From the NCBI RefSeq assembly GCF_004791165.1, contig NZ_SRUZ01000005.1, forward strand, positions 248,001-312,000: 64,000 nt of DNA. Direction: 5' to 3'. Shown here piece by piece: positions 53,146-61,479 of this stretch; position 1 is the first letter of the stretch; every line of letters begins with the position of its first letter. The position numbers and the translations under genes were made by a program. The notes below the pieces were generated by a model. It made no database searches and was not told the DNA's origin. It saw nothing but the letters and a program-made list of their open reading frames with translations. The DNA is from Mesorhizobium sp. M8A.F.Ca.ET.218.01.1.1. Its GTDB lineage: Bacteria > Pseudomonadota > Alphaproteobacteria > Rhizobiales > Rhizobiaceae.

Positions 53146-53586
53146 ATGAAAATAGCCATCGGAGCCGACAGCGCCGGCAAGCCGCTGCTCGACGTCATCG
53201 CCGCGCATCTGGCGACCAAGCCCGGCCTCACCGTCAGCGATCTCAGCCAGGCCGGCTTCTATGCCGACCTGTCGCAGAAACTCGCCCAGACGATCGTCGA
53301 AGGCGAGAACGACCGTGGCATCCTGTTCTGCGGCACCGGCATCGGCGTCTCGATCTCGGCCAACAAGGTGCCGGGCATCCGCGCCGCGCTTACCCACGAC
53401 ACCTACTCGGCCGAGCGCGCGGCGAAATCCAACAATGCCCAGATCATCACCATGGGCGCGCGCGTCATCGGGCCGGAACTGGCCAAGGCCATTGTCGATA
53501 CGTGGCTGGCCTCGGAGTTCGACGAGAAGGGGCCGTCGGCCGGCAACGTCCAGGCGATCAACAAGCTCGACGCGGCGAAGGCCTAA
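53146..53586 (+). CDS. rpiB: RpiB-family isomerase, EryI-like
   Basis: A 146-residue RpiB/LacAB-family isomerase. The opening GADSAGKPLLDVI, the catalytic Cys in ILFCGTGIGVSISANK, and the His in ALTHDTYSAERAAKSNNAQ are standard. In erythritol breakdown the family member EryI converts D-erythrulose 4-phosphate to D-erythrose 4-phosphate, which enters the pentose phosphate pathway. It may also act on ribose 5-phosphate. Its stop overlaps that of convergent dhaL by three bases. Confidence 0.9.
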   Translation: MKIAIGADSAGKPLLDVIAAHLATKPGLTVSDLSQAGFYADLSQKLAQTIVEGENDRGILFCGTGIGVSISANKVPGIRAALTHDTYSAERAAKSNNAQIITMGARVIGPELAKAIVDTWLASEFDEKGPSAGNVQAINKLDAAKA

Positions 53587-54218
53587 GCCAGGCTCCGCGT
53601 CATCGCGCCGATGACGGTGACGGCTGAGGCCGCGCCCGGGTCCATGTGCCCGAGCGACCGTTCGCCGAGCCGCGACGAGCGGCCCTTGGCGGCGATCATG
53701 TCCTTGGTCGATTCAGCACCGCGCTCGGCAGCGGCAAGGGCTGCCTGCAGACTGTCGGCAAGGCTCTTTCCCCCTGCATTGCTGGCGCCAGCCGCTTCCG
53801 CCGCCGGTTGCCAGGCATCGACCATGGTCTTTTCGCCGATCTCGGCCTTGCCGCGATCCTTGATGCCTTGCGCCATGGCCTGCAGCAGGGCGATGAATTC
53901 GGCATCCGCCAGCGTCGCCTTGCCCTTGACTGCGACGGCTGCACGCATGAAGGCCGTGGCATAGAGCGGGCCGCAGGACGCGCCGACGGCATTGAGGAAC
54001 GATTTCGCCGCCGTGTTGAGGAGCGCGGTCGGCTCGGTCGCCGCAAGGTCGAGCGATGCCAGCGCATCGCGCACGGCGTTGAACCCGAGCGCCATGGCAA
54101 TACCGTGGTCGGCGTCGCCGATGACGCCGTCGAGCTGGCAAAGCCGGTCCCTGTCGGCCTCGATCGCCACCGCGATCGCGTCGAACATTCTTTTCAGGTC
54201 GGAGGCACCGATGGTCAT
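53583..54218 (-). CDS. dhaL: Dihydroxyacetone kinase subunit DhaL
   Basis: A 211-residue DhaL (DAK2) protein. The nucleotide/magnesium site LDGVIGDADHGIAMALGF has the three conserved Asp residues. ASNAGGKSLADSL and SLGHMDPGAASAVT complete the barrel of helices that holds ADP or ATP. It starts nine bases after dhaK. No DhaM phosphocarrier gene is adjacent, so it may bind ATP directly instead of relying on PTS-type phosphate supply. In the context of tetrose pathways the pair may act on erythrulose as well as dihydroxyacetone; this is inference. Confidence 0.92.
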   Translation of the reverse strand: MTIGASDLKRMFDAIAVAIEADRDRLCQLDGVIGDADHGIAMALGFNAVRDALASLDLAATEPTALLNTAAKSFLNAVGASCGPLYATAFMRAAVAVKGKATLADAEFIALLQAMAQGIKDRGKAEIGEKTMVDAWQPAAEAAGASNAGGKSLADSLQAALAAAERGAESTKDMIAAKGRSSRLGERSLGHMDPGAASAVTVIGAMTRSLA

Positions 54219-54227
54219 GGGCGCTCC

Positions 54228-55235
54228 TCAGCCGGCACGGAACATGGCGCAGTCGCAGGGGTGGTCGAGCACCGCCTGCAATTCTTCGTCGAGATGGAAA
54301 AGCGTCACCGAAGCACCGGCCATTTCCAGGGACGTGCAGTAATTGCCGACCCAGGTCGCATGGATGGAAACGCCGATTGCGTCCAATCTCTGCTTGACCC
54401 GTCGGTTCATGATGTAGAGTTCCATCAGCGGCGTCGAGCCCAGTGAATTGACCAGCACCGCGACCTTGTCGCCGCGCTTCGGCGCCATCTCGGCGAAAAT
54501 CTTGTCGAGCATCTCGTCGGTAATTTCGTCGGCGGTCCCGAGCTTGCCGCGCGCGATGCCGGGTTCGCCATGGATGCCCATGCCGATCTCCATCTCGTCC
54601 GCGCCGATCTCGAAATTCGGCCGCCGTGTCTGCGGCAGCGAGCAGGGCGACAGCGCCACGCCCATGGTGAAGGTGTGGTCGTTGGCCTTGCGCGCGATGC
54701 GCTCGACCTCGTCCAGGGACAGCATCCGGTCGCAGGCGGCTCCGGCAGCCTTGAAGATAAAGAAATTGCCGGCGACACCACGGCGCTTGTGCCGCTGGTC
54801 GCGCGGCGCCGAGGCGACGTCGTCGGTGGTGAGCACCGTGCGCACATCGATGTCGTCCATCCCGGCCATCTCGGCCGCCATGTCGAAATTCATCACGTCA
54901 CCGGCATAGTTGCCGTACATGAACAAGACGCCAGTGCCGCCGCTGACCGCCTTGGCGCATTCCAGGATCGGATCCGGTGGAGGCGAGGCAAAGACGTTGC
55001 CGATTGCCGCCGCGTCCGCCAGCCCCTTGCCGACAAAGCCGAGAAAGGTCGGCTCGTGGCCGGAACCGCCGCCGATCACCAGCCCGACCTTGCCGGGCCG
55101 TGGCCCGTCGCGGGCGATGATCGAGCGCGGGCTGCCGTCCACGCTTGCGAGATGGCGAGGATGCGCGGCCAGGATCCCTTCGAGCATTTCGTCGACGGCG
55201 CGGTTGCCGTCATTGATGATCTTCTTGGTCTGCAC
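54228..55235 (-). CDS. dhaK: Dihydroxyacetone kinase subunit DhaK
   Basis: A 335-residue DhaK (DAK1) protein that binds the ketose covalently. It shows IGGGSGHEPTFLGF, the YGNYAGDVMNFDMA loop, and GMGIHGEPGIARG with the histidine that forms the hemiaminal with substrate. GTG 55235 (then QTKKIINDG) is preferred because GGGAGG ends six bases upstream, at ideal spacing. ATG 55241 sits directly against that site, and GTG 55295 would add 20 residues. It is co-transcribed with dhaL. Confidence 0.92.
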   Translation of the reverse strand: MQTKKIINDGNRAVDEMLEGILAAHPRHLASVDGSPRSIIARDGPRPGKVGLVIGGGSGHEPTFLGFVGKGLADAAAIGNVFASPPPDPILECAKAVSGGTGVLFMYGNYAGDVMNFDMAAEMAGMDDIDVRTVLTTDDVASAPRDQRHKRRGVAGNFFIFKAAGAACDRMLSLDEVERIARKANDHTFTMGVALSPCSLPQTRRPNFEIGADEMEIGMGIHGEPGIARGKLGTADEITDEMLDKIFAEMAPKRGDKVAVLVNSLGSTPLMELYIMNRRVKQRLDAIGVSIHATWVGNYCTSLEMAGASVTLFHLDEELQAVLDHPCDCAMFRAG

Positions 55236-55310
55236 CGGCATCCTCCCGAACTCGGTATTTTCGCAAATACTACCGGGTGTTATCGCGATTTCCACCCGGC
55301 CGGGAAGATT

Positions 55311-55784
55311 TCATGCCGCGATCTTTTCCCGCGCCGCGAGAATCTGCACGCAGGCGTTGGCCGCTTCCTTGCCCTTGACCGAGAAGTGCTCGAAGAAGAA
55401 GCGGTGATGCTCGGCGCTGTCGTGAAAATTGTGCGGCGTGAGCACCGCCGAAAGCACCGGCACCCCGGTCGAAAGTTGCACGTTCATCATGCCGTCTATG
55501 ACGGCGCTGGCGACGAAGTCGTGCCGGTAGATGCCGCCATTGACGACGAACGCAGTGCCGAGGATCGCGGCGTAGCGGCCGGTGCCGGCGAGCGTCTTGG
55601 CATGCAGCGGGATTTCATAGGCGCCGGGCACGTCGAAGATGTCGACGGCAAAGCGCCCGCTGCCGATCTCGGCCAGTTCGGCCTCGAACGCCTTCACGCA
55701 CTGGTCGACAATGTCGGCGTGCCAGCGCGCCCTGATGACGGCGATGCGGATTGTTTCATAGTCTTTGTGGGAATGCTGATTCAT
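55311..55784 (-). CDS. ribH2: Lumazine synthase, RibH2 type
   Basis: A 157-residue 6,7-dimethyl-8-ribityllumazine synthase. It joins 5-amino-6-ribitylaminouracil with 3,4-dihydroxy-2-butanone 4-phosphate in riboflavin synthesis. IRARWHADIVDQC, IFDVPGAYEIPLHAKTLA, FVVNGGIYRHDFVASAVIDG and TPHNFHDSAEHH closely follow Brucella lumazine synthase RibH2, the decameric type II enzyme of Brucella and Mesorhizobium. ATG 55784 has AAGGA seven bases upstream. The FMN riboswitch at 55866-56059 precedes it on the same strand. The main ribH1 with other rib genes is presumably elsewhere. Confidence 0.94.
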   Translation of the reverse strand: MNQHSHKDYETIRIAVIRARWHADIVDQCVKAFEAELAEIGSGRFAVDIFDVPGAYEIPLHAKTLAGTGRYAAILGTAFVVNGGIYRHDFVASAVIDGMMNVQLSTGVPVLSAVLTPHNFHDSAEHHRFFFEHFSVKGKEAANACVQILAAREKIAA

Positions 55785-55865
55785 GGGTCCATCCTTCCGT
55801 TTCGAACCAGAATCAGGACGCACGATACGAAATCCGACCCGCCGGGGCGGTTCGTTTTCCGTTTC

Positions 55866-56059
55866 GTTCTCTTCCATCCGGACTTTAACCGTCGGCTCCG
55901 GAATCACACCGGATCTGCTGACCCTTCCAACTGCTGGAAGGCGCTCGCGGGCTTGGGTCCCGCGCATGACCCCGAAAACCGGAAACGGTTTTCGGAAAGG
56001 CCTCATGCGCGACTGGGAGTCCTTACCGCCGGTGGGGACTTTCACCCCGCCCTGAGAAC
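55866..56059 (-). promoter_or_regulatory. FMN riboswitch (RFN element) of ribH2
   Basis: On the minus strand the whole RFN core is readable: GTTCTCAGGGCGGGG, TGAAAGTCCCCACCGGCGGT, AAGCCCGCGAGCGC, GATCCGGTGTGATTCC, GGAGCCGACGGTTAAAGT and CCGGATG. The closing P1 stem is GTTCTC (56054-56059) with GAGAAC (55866-55871). It senses FMN and lies 82 bases before the ribH2 start, where it should control translation or termination. Its variable arm is lengthened by a palindromic repeat at 55962-56010. Confidence 0.95.
55962..56010. repeat. Palindromic intergenic repeat inside the riboswitch variable arm
   Basis: Outer arms GCGCATG and CATGCGC enclose a perfect ten-base stem CCGAAAACCG with CGGTTTTCGG and a four-base loop. 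The core resembles the repeat at 60621-60668 (GAAAACCG with CGGTTTTC). It occupies the part of the RFN element where an optional stem is allowed, so riboswitch folding is probably preserved. Confidence 0.8.
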
Positions 56060-56122
56060 ATTAACGGCTTTGTATGGAAGGGCAGGGGTGCCGCTGTCAA
56101 CGCGCCAAGGGCTGGTGGCCGA

Positions 56123-57337
56123 TCACGTTCTGTCGACTGGAGCAATGCGATGAGACGCTGGCTCTACCGGCTGCCACGCTGCGGCCGAGGCGGCAATCAG
56201 CATGAGCACCGCCGCGACCATCGCGCAGGCGGCAAAGCCGAAGTCGGAATAGAGCGGCCCGAAGCCGGTGGTGCCGACAAACACCGCGAGGTAGGTCACC
56301 GCGCTGTTCAGGCCCATGATCGTGCCCCGCCGTGACGGATCGAGCGCCGACAGGCGCATCACCAGCACGTTCAGCCCGAAATGATTGGCGAGCCCCCAGG
56401 CCGCGACCATGGCGAGCGTCAGGCCATAGCTGCCGCTGGTTGCGGCGATCGCCACGTAGACCATGGCGACGAGCAGATAGGCGAAAGGCATGACACGCCT
56501 TGCGCCAAGGCGATCGATGATGCCGTCGAAGAGCGCCGCCGTGCCGAAGCCCGCCCCGTATGCGAGGGCGGCCAGGCCGTTGGCGCTGACCGGCTGCCCA
56601 AGTCCGCTGTGAAGGTGATCGCCAAGATAGCCATAGACACCGTAGAAGGCGGTCATGAAGGCGCCGCAGGCAATCAGAAGCGGCACAATGCCGGGAATGT
56701 TCAGCGCTGCGAGCGGGGCGGGCGCCGGTCCGGCCTTCCTGACATCCGGCAGCGACGATGCGGTGAGGCCGCCGAGCGCCAGCGCGGCCAGCACGGCGAC
56801 AGCGGCGAAGACGGCACGCCAGTGAACGAGATCGGCAAGCACCGCCGACAGGGAAACGCCGGCCACCATGCTGAGCGTCCATCCGGTCAGCACCACGCCG
56901 ATCGTGCCGCTTTCGCGGCCGGGCGGAGCGATGGCCGCGGCACTGGCGTAGATTGCCGGCATGGCGACGCCGGCGGCAATGCCGGCGACAAGCTGTGCCG
57001 CAACCAGCGCTGTCACGGTAGGCGCGGCGGCGCTGGCGACCAAGGCCAATGCCAGCAGCAGCAGGGCCGCCTGCAGCATCCGGCGCGCGCCGACCCGGTC
57101 GATATGGCGTGCCAGGAACACGGCGCTCGCCGACGTGCCGAGGCCGAAGGCAGCCGCTGCCATCATCACCATGGGAACGCTGGTCGAGAACGATACGGAC
57201 ACCGCCGGAGCGATCGGGCCCAGCACCAGCGAATTCGAGCCGATCACGGCGATGCATCCGGTCAGCAGATAGGCGAGGGCCGGGATGGGCGGTCTGGTGT
57301 CCGCGCCCAAGGCTGCGGCTTGATCGTTGTTCGACAT
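56123..57337 (-). CDS. MFS transporter (arabinose-efflux/DHA1-like)
   Basis: A 404-residue protein with about 12 hydrophobic helices. The loop 2-3 motif of major facilitators is present in the form GTSASAVFLARHIDRVGARRMLQ. A second, related loop (DGIIDRLGARRVMPF) follows the central break. It has the general form of AraJ/YdhP-like efflux carriers. The substrate is unknown. It is divergent from an Lrp/AsnC regulator 48 bases away, a common pairing for amino-acid or drug exporters, so that regulator probably controls it. Confidence 0.88.
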   Translation of the reverse strand: MSNNDQAAALGADTRPPIPALAYLLTGCIAVIGSNSLVLGPIAPAVSVSFSTSVPMVMMAAAAFGLGTSASAVFLARHIDRVGARRMLQAALLLLALALVASAAAPTVTALVAAQLVAGIAAGVAMPAIYASAAAIAPPGRESGTIGVVLTGWTLSMVAGVSLSAVLADLVHWRAVFAAVAVLAALALGGLTASSLPDVRKAGPAPAPLAALNIPGIVPLLIACGAFMTAFYGVYGYLGDHLHSGLGQPVSANGLAALAYGAGFGTAALFDGIIDRLGARRVMPFAYLLVAMVYVAIAATSGSYGLTLAMVAAWGLANHFGLNVLVMRLSALDPSRRGTIMGLNSAVTYLAVFVGTTGFGPLYSDFGFAACAMVAAVLMLIAASAAAWQPVEPASHRIAPVDRT

Positions 57338-57385
57338 ATCATCATAATGGCCGCATCAGATTCCGTGGCAGTCGGGAATATCGAT

Positions 57386-57925
57386 ATGGATGAAGAAACA
57401 GATGGCATTCCGCGGAACAGGCCGGCGGCCCGGGATGTCGACGCGACCGACCGAAAAATATTAGGCGTTCTGGCCGACGACGCGACGGTCACCTATGCCG
57501 AGCTTGGCGATCGCGTCGGCCTGTCGCCGCCGGCAGCGCATGAGCGGGTCAAGCGGCTCCGGCGCAGCGGCGCCATCCGCAACACGGCCGCCATCATCGA
57601 TCCCAACGCGGTGCGGAAGCCGCTGCTCACCTTTGTCCACATCGACACCAGTGGCTGGGGCAAGACCCCGGAACTGATGGCGATCTCGGAATATCCCGAG
57701 GTCGAGGAGATCCATACCGTCGCCGGCGATACCTGCGTATTGCTCAAGGTGCGTACCGAGGACACCAAGGCACTCGAAGGCCTGCTGTTGCGTCTCTACG
57801 AGACACCCGGAGTCACTTCGACGCGCAGCTACGTGGTTCTGGCGACTTACCTCGAACGGCCGGTGCAGCCCGGCATCACGGCGCAGTGGCCGACGCCGAA
57901 ACACCTGGGCAAGCCGCTGTATTAG
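57386..57925 (+). CDS. Lrp/AsnC family transcriptional regulator
   Basis: A 179-residue regulator. The N-terminal helix-turn-helix (TYAELGDRVGLSPPAAHERVKRLRRSG) follows DATDRKILGVLADD. The C-terminal RAM ligand domain contains VEEIHTVAGDTCVLLKVRTED. ATG 57386 has GGGA nine bases upstream; ATG 57347 would add 13 residues. An N-terminal extension of about 20 polar residues precedes the usual start of the family. It probably regulates the divergent MFS gene. Its stop overlaps the convergent kinase stop by three bases. Confidence 0.88.
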   Translation: MDEETDGIPRNRPAARDVDATDRKILGVLADDATVTYAELGDRVGLSPPAAHERVKRLRRSGAIRNTAAIIDPNAVRKPLLTFVHIDTSGWGKTPELMAISEYPEVEEIHTVAGDTCVLLKVRTEDTKALEGLLLRLYETPGVTSTRSYVVLATYLERPVQPGITAQWPTPKHLGKPLY

Positions 57926-59256
57926 CTCCCCAGCCGGATGGTCTCGAAATAGGCGTCGGTGCCGACCTGGCCGCCCTTCAGCGCGATCTCAAGGCCGTCT
58001 ATCGCGCCGCCGCCATGGGCGACGCAGAGCGGCGACCCCGGTGACTGCGGCAACGGCATGCGCACGGTCAGCGCGTCGATGGCCAATTGTCCGAGCGCGT
58101 GGCTGGAGGTGTCGCCGCCGGCAATCACGGCGCGCTTGAGTTTCTGCTCGGCAATCAGCCTGCGCAGGATGGTTCCCAGCGCCCGTCCGAGTGTGTTCCG
58201 GGCGCCCTCGATCCGGTCGATCTCAGCACCGCGATCGGCCTGTGGACCAAGCGCGGAGTAGAGGATGACGCTGCGGCCCTTGGCCAGGCTCGCCAACCCG
58301 GCCGCGACCGCCTGCTCGGTCGCTTCGCCGGCGCCTTCGCAGACCAGTCGCATCGCATCCATCTCGACGCCGTCGAACCCGTGAGCAAGCGCGTGGCGGA
58401 TCTGTTTTTCCGTGGTAGGGGAGACGCTACCCGACACCACGGCGAGCCGATCCACGGGGCCGGGCGGTGCGAATGCGGCATGCCCCGATACGATGCCCTT
58501 GGCCGCCCATTCGGCCAGCAAGGCATATTCGGCGCCCGAGGATCCGACGACGAAACCATGGCCCTTCCCGTGGATACGCCAGAGTTGTTCGCCGACGCGT
58601 TTCTGCGTCTGGTGGCTGTCGACGTCGAACAGGACGATATCCTTGTCTTGCAGGACTTGGTCGACCGTCTGCGCGAGATCGTCCGCCTGCAACGTTGCCA
58701 GGTCGACTAGGCCGGAACTAAGGCTGGTCTGGCGCGAAAGGTGGACGAGCAAGTCGGCCTCGTCCATCGGCGTCACCGGATGCCTGCTCATCACCGGATG
58801 CCGGTCGATGCGGAAATATGCGCCGCGGAACGCCGCGAAGAGGTTGCCGAAGGCAGTGTAGCGCTTGAGCTGTGGCGCGCCGACCACCATCGGCACGCTT
58901 GCCGCCTCGAAAATGCGCCTGCCGATCTCGGTGGCGCGGCCGATGCTGCCGACCGCCGGGCTGGAATCGAAGGTCGAACAGATCTTGTAATGGCAGACCG
59001 CCGCCCCGAGGCCTTTCAGCCATTCGAAGGCCGGCGTCAGGTTTTCCTCCATCCATTGCGGCGTTTCGCTTCGGCTGATGCCCGCCAGGCCAACCGCGCG
59101 GCAATGCGAAAATCGCGCCAGCAGGGACTGGTCGGGCTGGCGCATGAACAGCACGGTCGGCACGCCGCCGAGTTCGAGCGCCTCCATGACGTCGGTCGAC
59201 CCGGTGAGGTCGTCGCCGTAATAACTGAGGAGCAGGTTTTGCACGGCCATGCTCAT
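57922..59256 (-). CDS. oiaK: Four-carbon acid sugar kinase family (DUF1537), 3-oxo-isoapionate kinase-like
   Basis: A 444-residue DUF1537 kinase. The N-terminal substrate domain opens YYGDDLTGSTDVMEALE, with the conserved Asp pair. The mid-part has HYKICSTFDSSPAVGSIGRA, and the C-terminal ATP domain has VIAGGDTSSHALGQL and CVAHGGGAIDGLE. It overlaps the RuBisCO-like gene by four bases. In the characterised D-apionate pathway OiaK phosphorylates 3-oxo-isoapionate, and the RuBisCO-like OiaX acts next. The adjacent RuBisCO-like, lactonase and dehydrogenase genes support this. Other members act on tetronates (OtnK, DtnK). Confidence 0.85.
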   Translation of the reverse strand: MSMAVQNLLLSYYGDDLTGSTDVMEALELGGVPTVLFMRQPDQSLLARFSHCRAVGLAGISRSETPQWMEENLTPAFEWLKGLGAAVCHYKICSTFDSSPAVGSIGRATEIGRRIFEAASVPMVVGAPQLKRYTAFGNLFAAFRGAYFRIDRHPVMSRHPVTPMDEADLLVHLSRQTSLSSGLVDLATLQADDLAQTVDQVLQDKDIVLFDVDSHQTQKRVGEQLWRIHGKGHGFVVGSSGAEYALLAEWAAKGIVSGHAAFAPPGPVDRLAVVSGSVSPTTEKQIRHALAHGFDGVEMDAMRLVCEGAGEATEQAVAAGLASLAKGRSVILYSALGPQADRGAEIDRIEGARNTLGRALGTILRRLIAEQKLKRAVIAGGDTSSHALGQLAIDALTVRMPLPQSPGSPLCVAHGGGAIDGLEIALKGGQVGTDAYFETIRLGS

Positions 59257-60503
59257 GCCGCCCTGCCGTCGCCGAATTTCTCGATCGATCGGGCCAGTTC
59301 GACGTGATCGCGGGCATAGTCCGTCAGCGCGATGCCCTCGACCGCCGCCTGCCAGGCCTGCAGCACGGCCCGTACGCCGGCGCCGGGCCCGTCCGGATGG
59401 CTGACGATGCCGCCGCCGCAGAGGTAGAGGAGATCGAGCGTGCGGCCAGTGCGCCGATAGGTTTCGGGCGCCTGGCCGCCCCACTGGCCGGAGCAGGCCA
59501 CGGGCAGCGCGCAATCGTCTGATGAGAACAGCGGCGTCGTCACCGCCTTGAAGGAGCGGATGAAAGAATCGTCCGGCTCCCAATATTTCGAGCCGATGCC
59601 GTTGATCTGGAACTGGTCGACGCCGAGCAGCCGCCAGAATTGCTGCCAGACGCTGAAATCCATGCCGAGGCCGGGATGGCGTGTGAGGATATCCCAGCCA
59701 TTGCGGTGGGCATGCAGCACCAGCCCGGAACGCTTTCTCAGATATGCCATGCCGCCGAAGCCGATGGAATTGATGTTGACGACGGCGCAATTGCCGCCGG
59801 CTTCGAGCACGAGATCGTGGTTGCGCATCATCTCGTCGGGATCGGCATGCGAGATGCCGAAGGCGTACATCACCTTCTTGCCGGTCTTCTGCTCTTGGTC
59901 GAGGATCAGCGGCATAATCGCCTTCACCCGCTCGCCCAGCGGCGAATAGGCCGGGCTCATCAACTTCTCGTCGTCCTTGATGAAATCGACGCCGGCCTCG
60001 ATCAGTTCGCCCACCATTTCGGCCGTCTCATGCGGCCTGAGCCCCAGCGCCGGCTTGACGATGGTGCCGATGATCGGTCGGCCCTCGACCCCGGTCAGCC
60101 TGCGGCTGCCGGTCAAGCCGAACTGCGGGCCCGGATGGGCGCCCCGGTATTGTTCCGGCAGCTTCATGTCGATGACGCGGATGCCGGACAGGCCCCTGAT
60201 CGAATAGGTGCCGCCGATGGCGATGGTCATCAGCGCCGACAGGTCGGTGCCGATCGCGTCGAATGGGAAGCCGATGTCAACATCGGCGCGCCGGAATGGC
60301 CCGCTGCCGGACCCGGGCAGCGATGGTTGCTCAGCATCGGGCAGATGCCGGATCGCCAGCACGCGCGCCGCCACGCGCGCCTTCAACTCCTCGGTCTCGC
60401 CCGGCAGCGCGACGAAGGTGCCGGTCGACTGGTCGCTGGCGATCTTGGCCGCCAGCGCCTCGATGCTGCCAGGGGTTTCGATGCGATAGGTAAGTGTGAT
60501 CAT
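59253..60503 (-). CDS. oiaX: RuBisCO-like protein, 3-oxo-isoapionate-4-phosphate decarboxylase-like
   Basis: A 416-residue form IV RuBisCO homologue. The lysine carbamylated in RuBisCO and its metal acids are kept (Lys176, Asp178, Glu179 in FIKDDEKL). Lys150 in GTIVKPALGL equals RuBisCO Lys175, but the second lysine of that motif is Ala152. A lysine resembling the loop-6 one is seen in INGIGSKYWEP. The retained carbamate site with a changed substrate pocket argues for enolate chemistry and decarboxylation, not CO2 fixation. Next to a DUF1537 kinase, it best fits OiaX, giving L-erythrulose 1-phosphate. Confidence 0.87.
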   Translation of the reverse strand: MITLTYRIETPGSIEALAAKIASDQSTGTFVALPGETEELKARVAARVLAIRHLPDAEQPSLPGSGSGPFRRADVDIGFPFDAIGTDLSALMTIAIGGTYSIRGLSGIRVIDMKLPEQYRGAHPGPQFGLTGSRRLTGVEGRPIIGTIVKPALGLRPHETAEMVGELIEAGVDFIKDDEKLMSPAYSPLGERVKAIMPLILDQEQKTGKKVMYAFGISHADPDEMMRNHDLVLEAGGNCAVVNINSIGFGGMAYLRKRSGLVLHAHRNGWDILTRHPGLGMDFSVWQQFWRLLGVDQFQINGIGSKYWEPDDSFIRSFKAVTTPLFSSDDCALPVACSGQWGGQAPETYRRTGRTLDLLYLCGGGIVSHPDGPGAGVRAVLQAWQAAVEGIALTDYARDHVELARSIEKFGDGRAA

Positions 60504-60620
60504 GTTCGACCGGCCGCTCGAAAAGGGTTCGAAAAAAGTTTTGTCGCGCAGGAAATCTGGTATAATGAGTACATAAGTATTGCAAGAAATATCCGAGTCT
60601 CGGCAAGAGCGGGCGGGCTA

Positions 60621-60668
60621 GGGCAATTCCAGGAAAACCGTGCAACGGTTTTCTGTCCGGAATTGCGT
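60621..60668. repeat. Palindromic intergenic repeat
   Basis: CAATTCC and GGAATTG outer arms surround GAAAACCG and CGGTTTTC with a TGCAA loop. This is a common style of Rhizobiales intergenic palindrome and shares its core with the element in the ribH2 riboswitch. It lies between the divergent RuBisCO-like and GntR genes. Confidence 0.75.
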
Positions 60669-60673
60669 AAAAG

Positions 60674-60693
60674 CTGGAGCGTCCCCGCTCCAG
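60674..60693. repeat. Short perfect hairpin adjoining the intergenic repeat
   Basis: CTGGAGCG and CGCTCCAG form an eight-base-pair stem with loop TCCC, six bases after the palindrome at 60621-60668. It may be part of the same mosaic element. It has no T-run, and no gene end lies near it. Confidence 0.6.
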
Positions 60694-60761
60694 GTGCGGG
60701 CATTCCGGTAATCCTGCCGGGAATGCTAAACAAGAACCGAGCCAGGGAGTGATTCGTCACG

Positions 60762-61475
60762 ATGAACCGTTCGGAGCCGATCGTCCGGCGCAAACTTTCC
60801 GACGAAGTCTTTGCAAGGCTGAAGCGGCTGATCACCAGCGGCGAACTGCAGCCCGGCGACGACATGCCGTCCGAGCGCGAGTTGATGGAGCGCTTCGAGG
60901 TCGGCCGGCCGGCGATCCGTGAAGCCATGCAGGCGCTGAGCAATATGGGGCTGGTCGCCATCTCGCATGGCGAGCGCGCCAAGGTGCTGCAACTGACCGC
61001 CAAGTCGATCATCAAGCAGGTCGACGGCGCGGCCAAGATCATCCTGTCCTCGTCCAGGGACACGCTGGAGCACTTGAAGACCGCGCGCATCTTCTTCGAG
61101 CGCGGCATGGTCAGGGAAGCCGCGGAAAAAGCCACATCGCAGGATGTGCAACTGCTGAAGGCAACCGTGGCCGAGCAGCGCGCCGCGCGCGGCGATTCCG
61201 AAGCTTTCATCTCCGCCGATATGAAGTTCCACACCCAGATCGCGTCCATTTCAGGCAATCCGATCTATGTCGCCGTCAGCGAAGCCACGCTGGGCTGGCT
61301 GAAGGAATACCACACCGAAATGCTGATCTGGACCGGCAAGGAAAAATACACGCTGACGGAGCATGAAGAGATCATCGACCGCATAGAGCACAGGGATGCC
61401 GACGGTGCCGAGAAGGCGATGATCAAACACCTCGAACGCTCGCGAGCTCTCTATGTGATGAATTCCGAGAAGTGA
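60762..61475 (+). CDS. GntR family transcriptional regulator (FCD, NanR-like)
   Basis: A 237-residue GntR regulator. The winged helix is PSERELMERFEVGRPAIREAMQAL (residues 45-68). The FCD domain has Asp/His metal-site residues in ADMKFHTQIASISGN and a C-terminal HEEIIDRIEHRD. It resembles NanR-type members. It is divergent from the RuBisCO-like gene across a 258-base gap that holds an AT-rich stretch (TGGTATAATGAGTACATAA near 60558) and two hairpins. That stretch is a reasonable place for its operator. It is the natural regulator of the apiose/apionate genes on both sides. Confidence 0.88.
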   Translation: MNRSEPIVRRKLSDEVFARLKRLITSGELQPGDDMPSERELMERFEVGRPAIREAMQALSNMGLVAISHGERAKVLQLTAKSIIKQVDGAAKIILSSSRDTLEHLKTARIFFERGMVREAAEKATSQDVQLLKATVAEQRAARGDSEAFISADMKFHTQIASISGNPIYVAVSEATLGWLKEYHTEMLIWTGKEKYTLTEHEEIIDRIEHRDADGAEKAMIKHLERSRALYVMNSEK

Positions 61476-61479
61476 CGCT

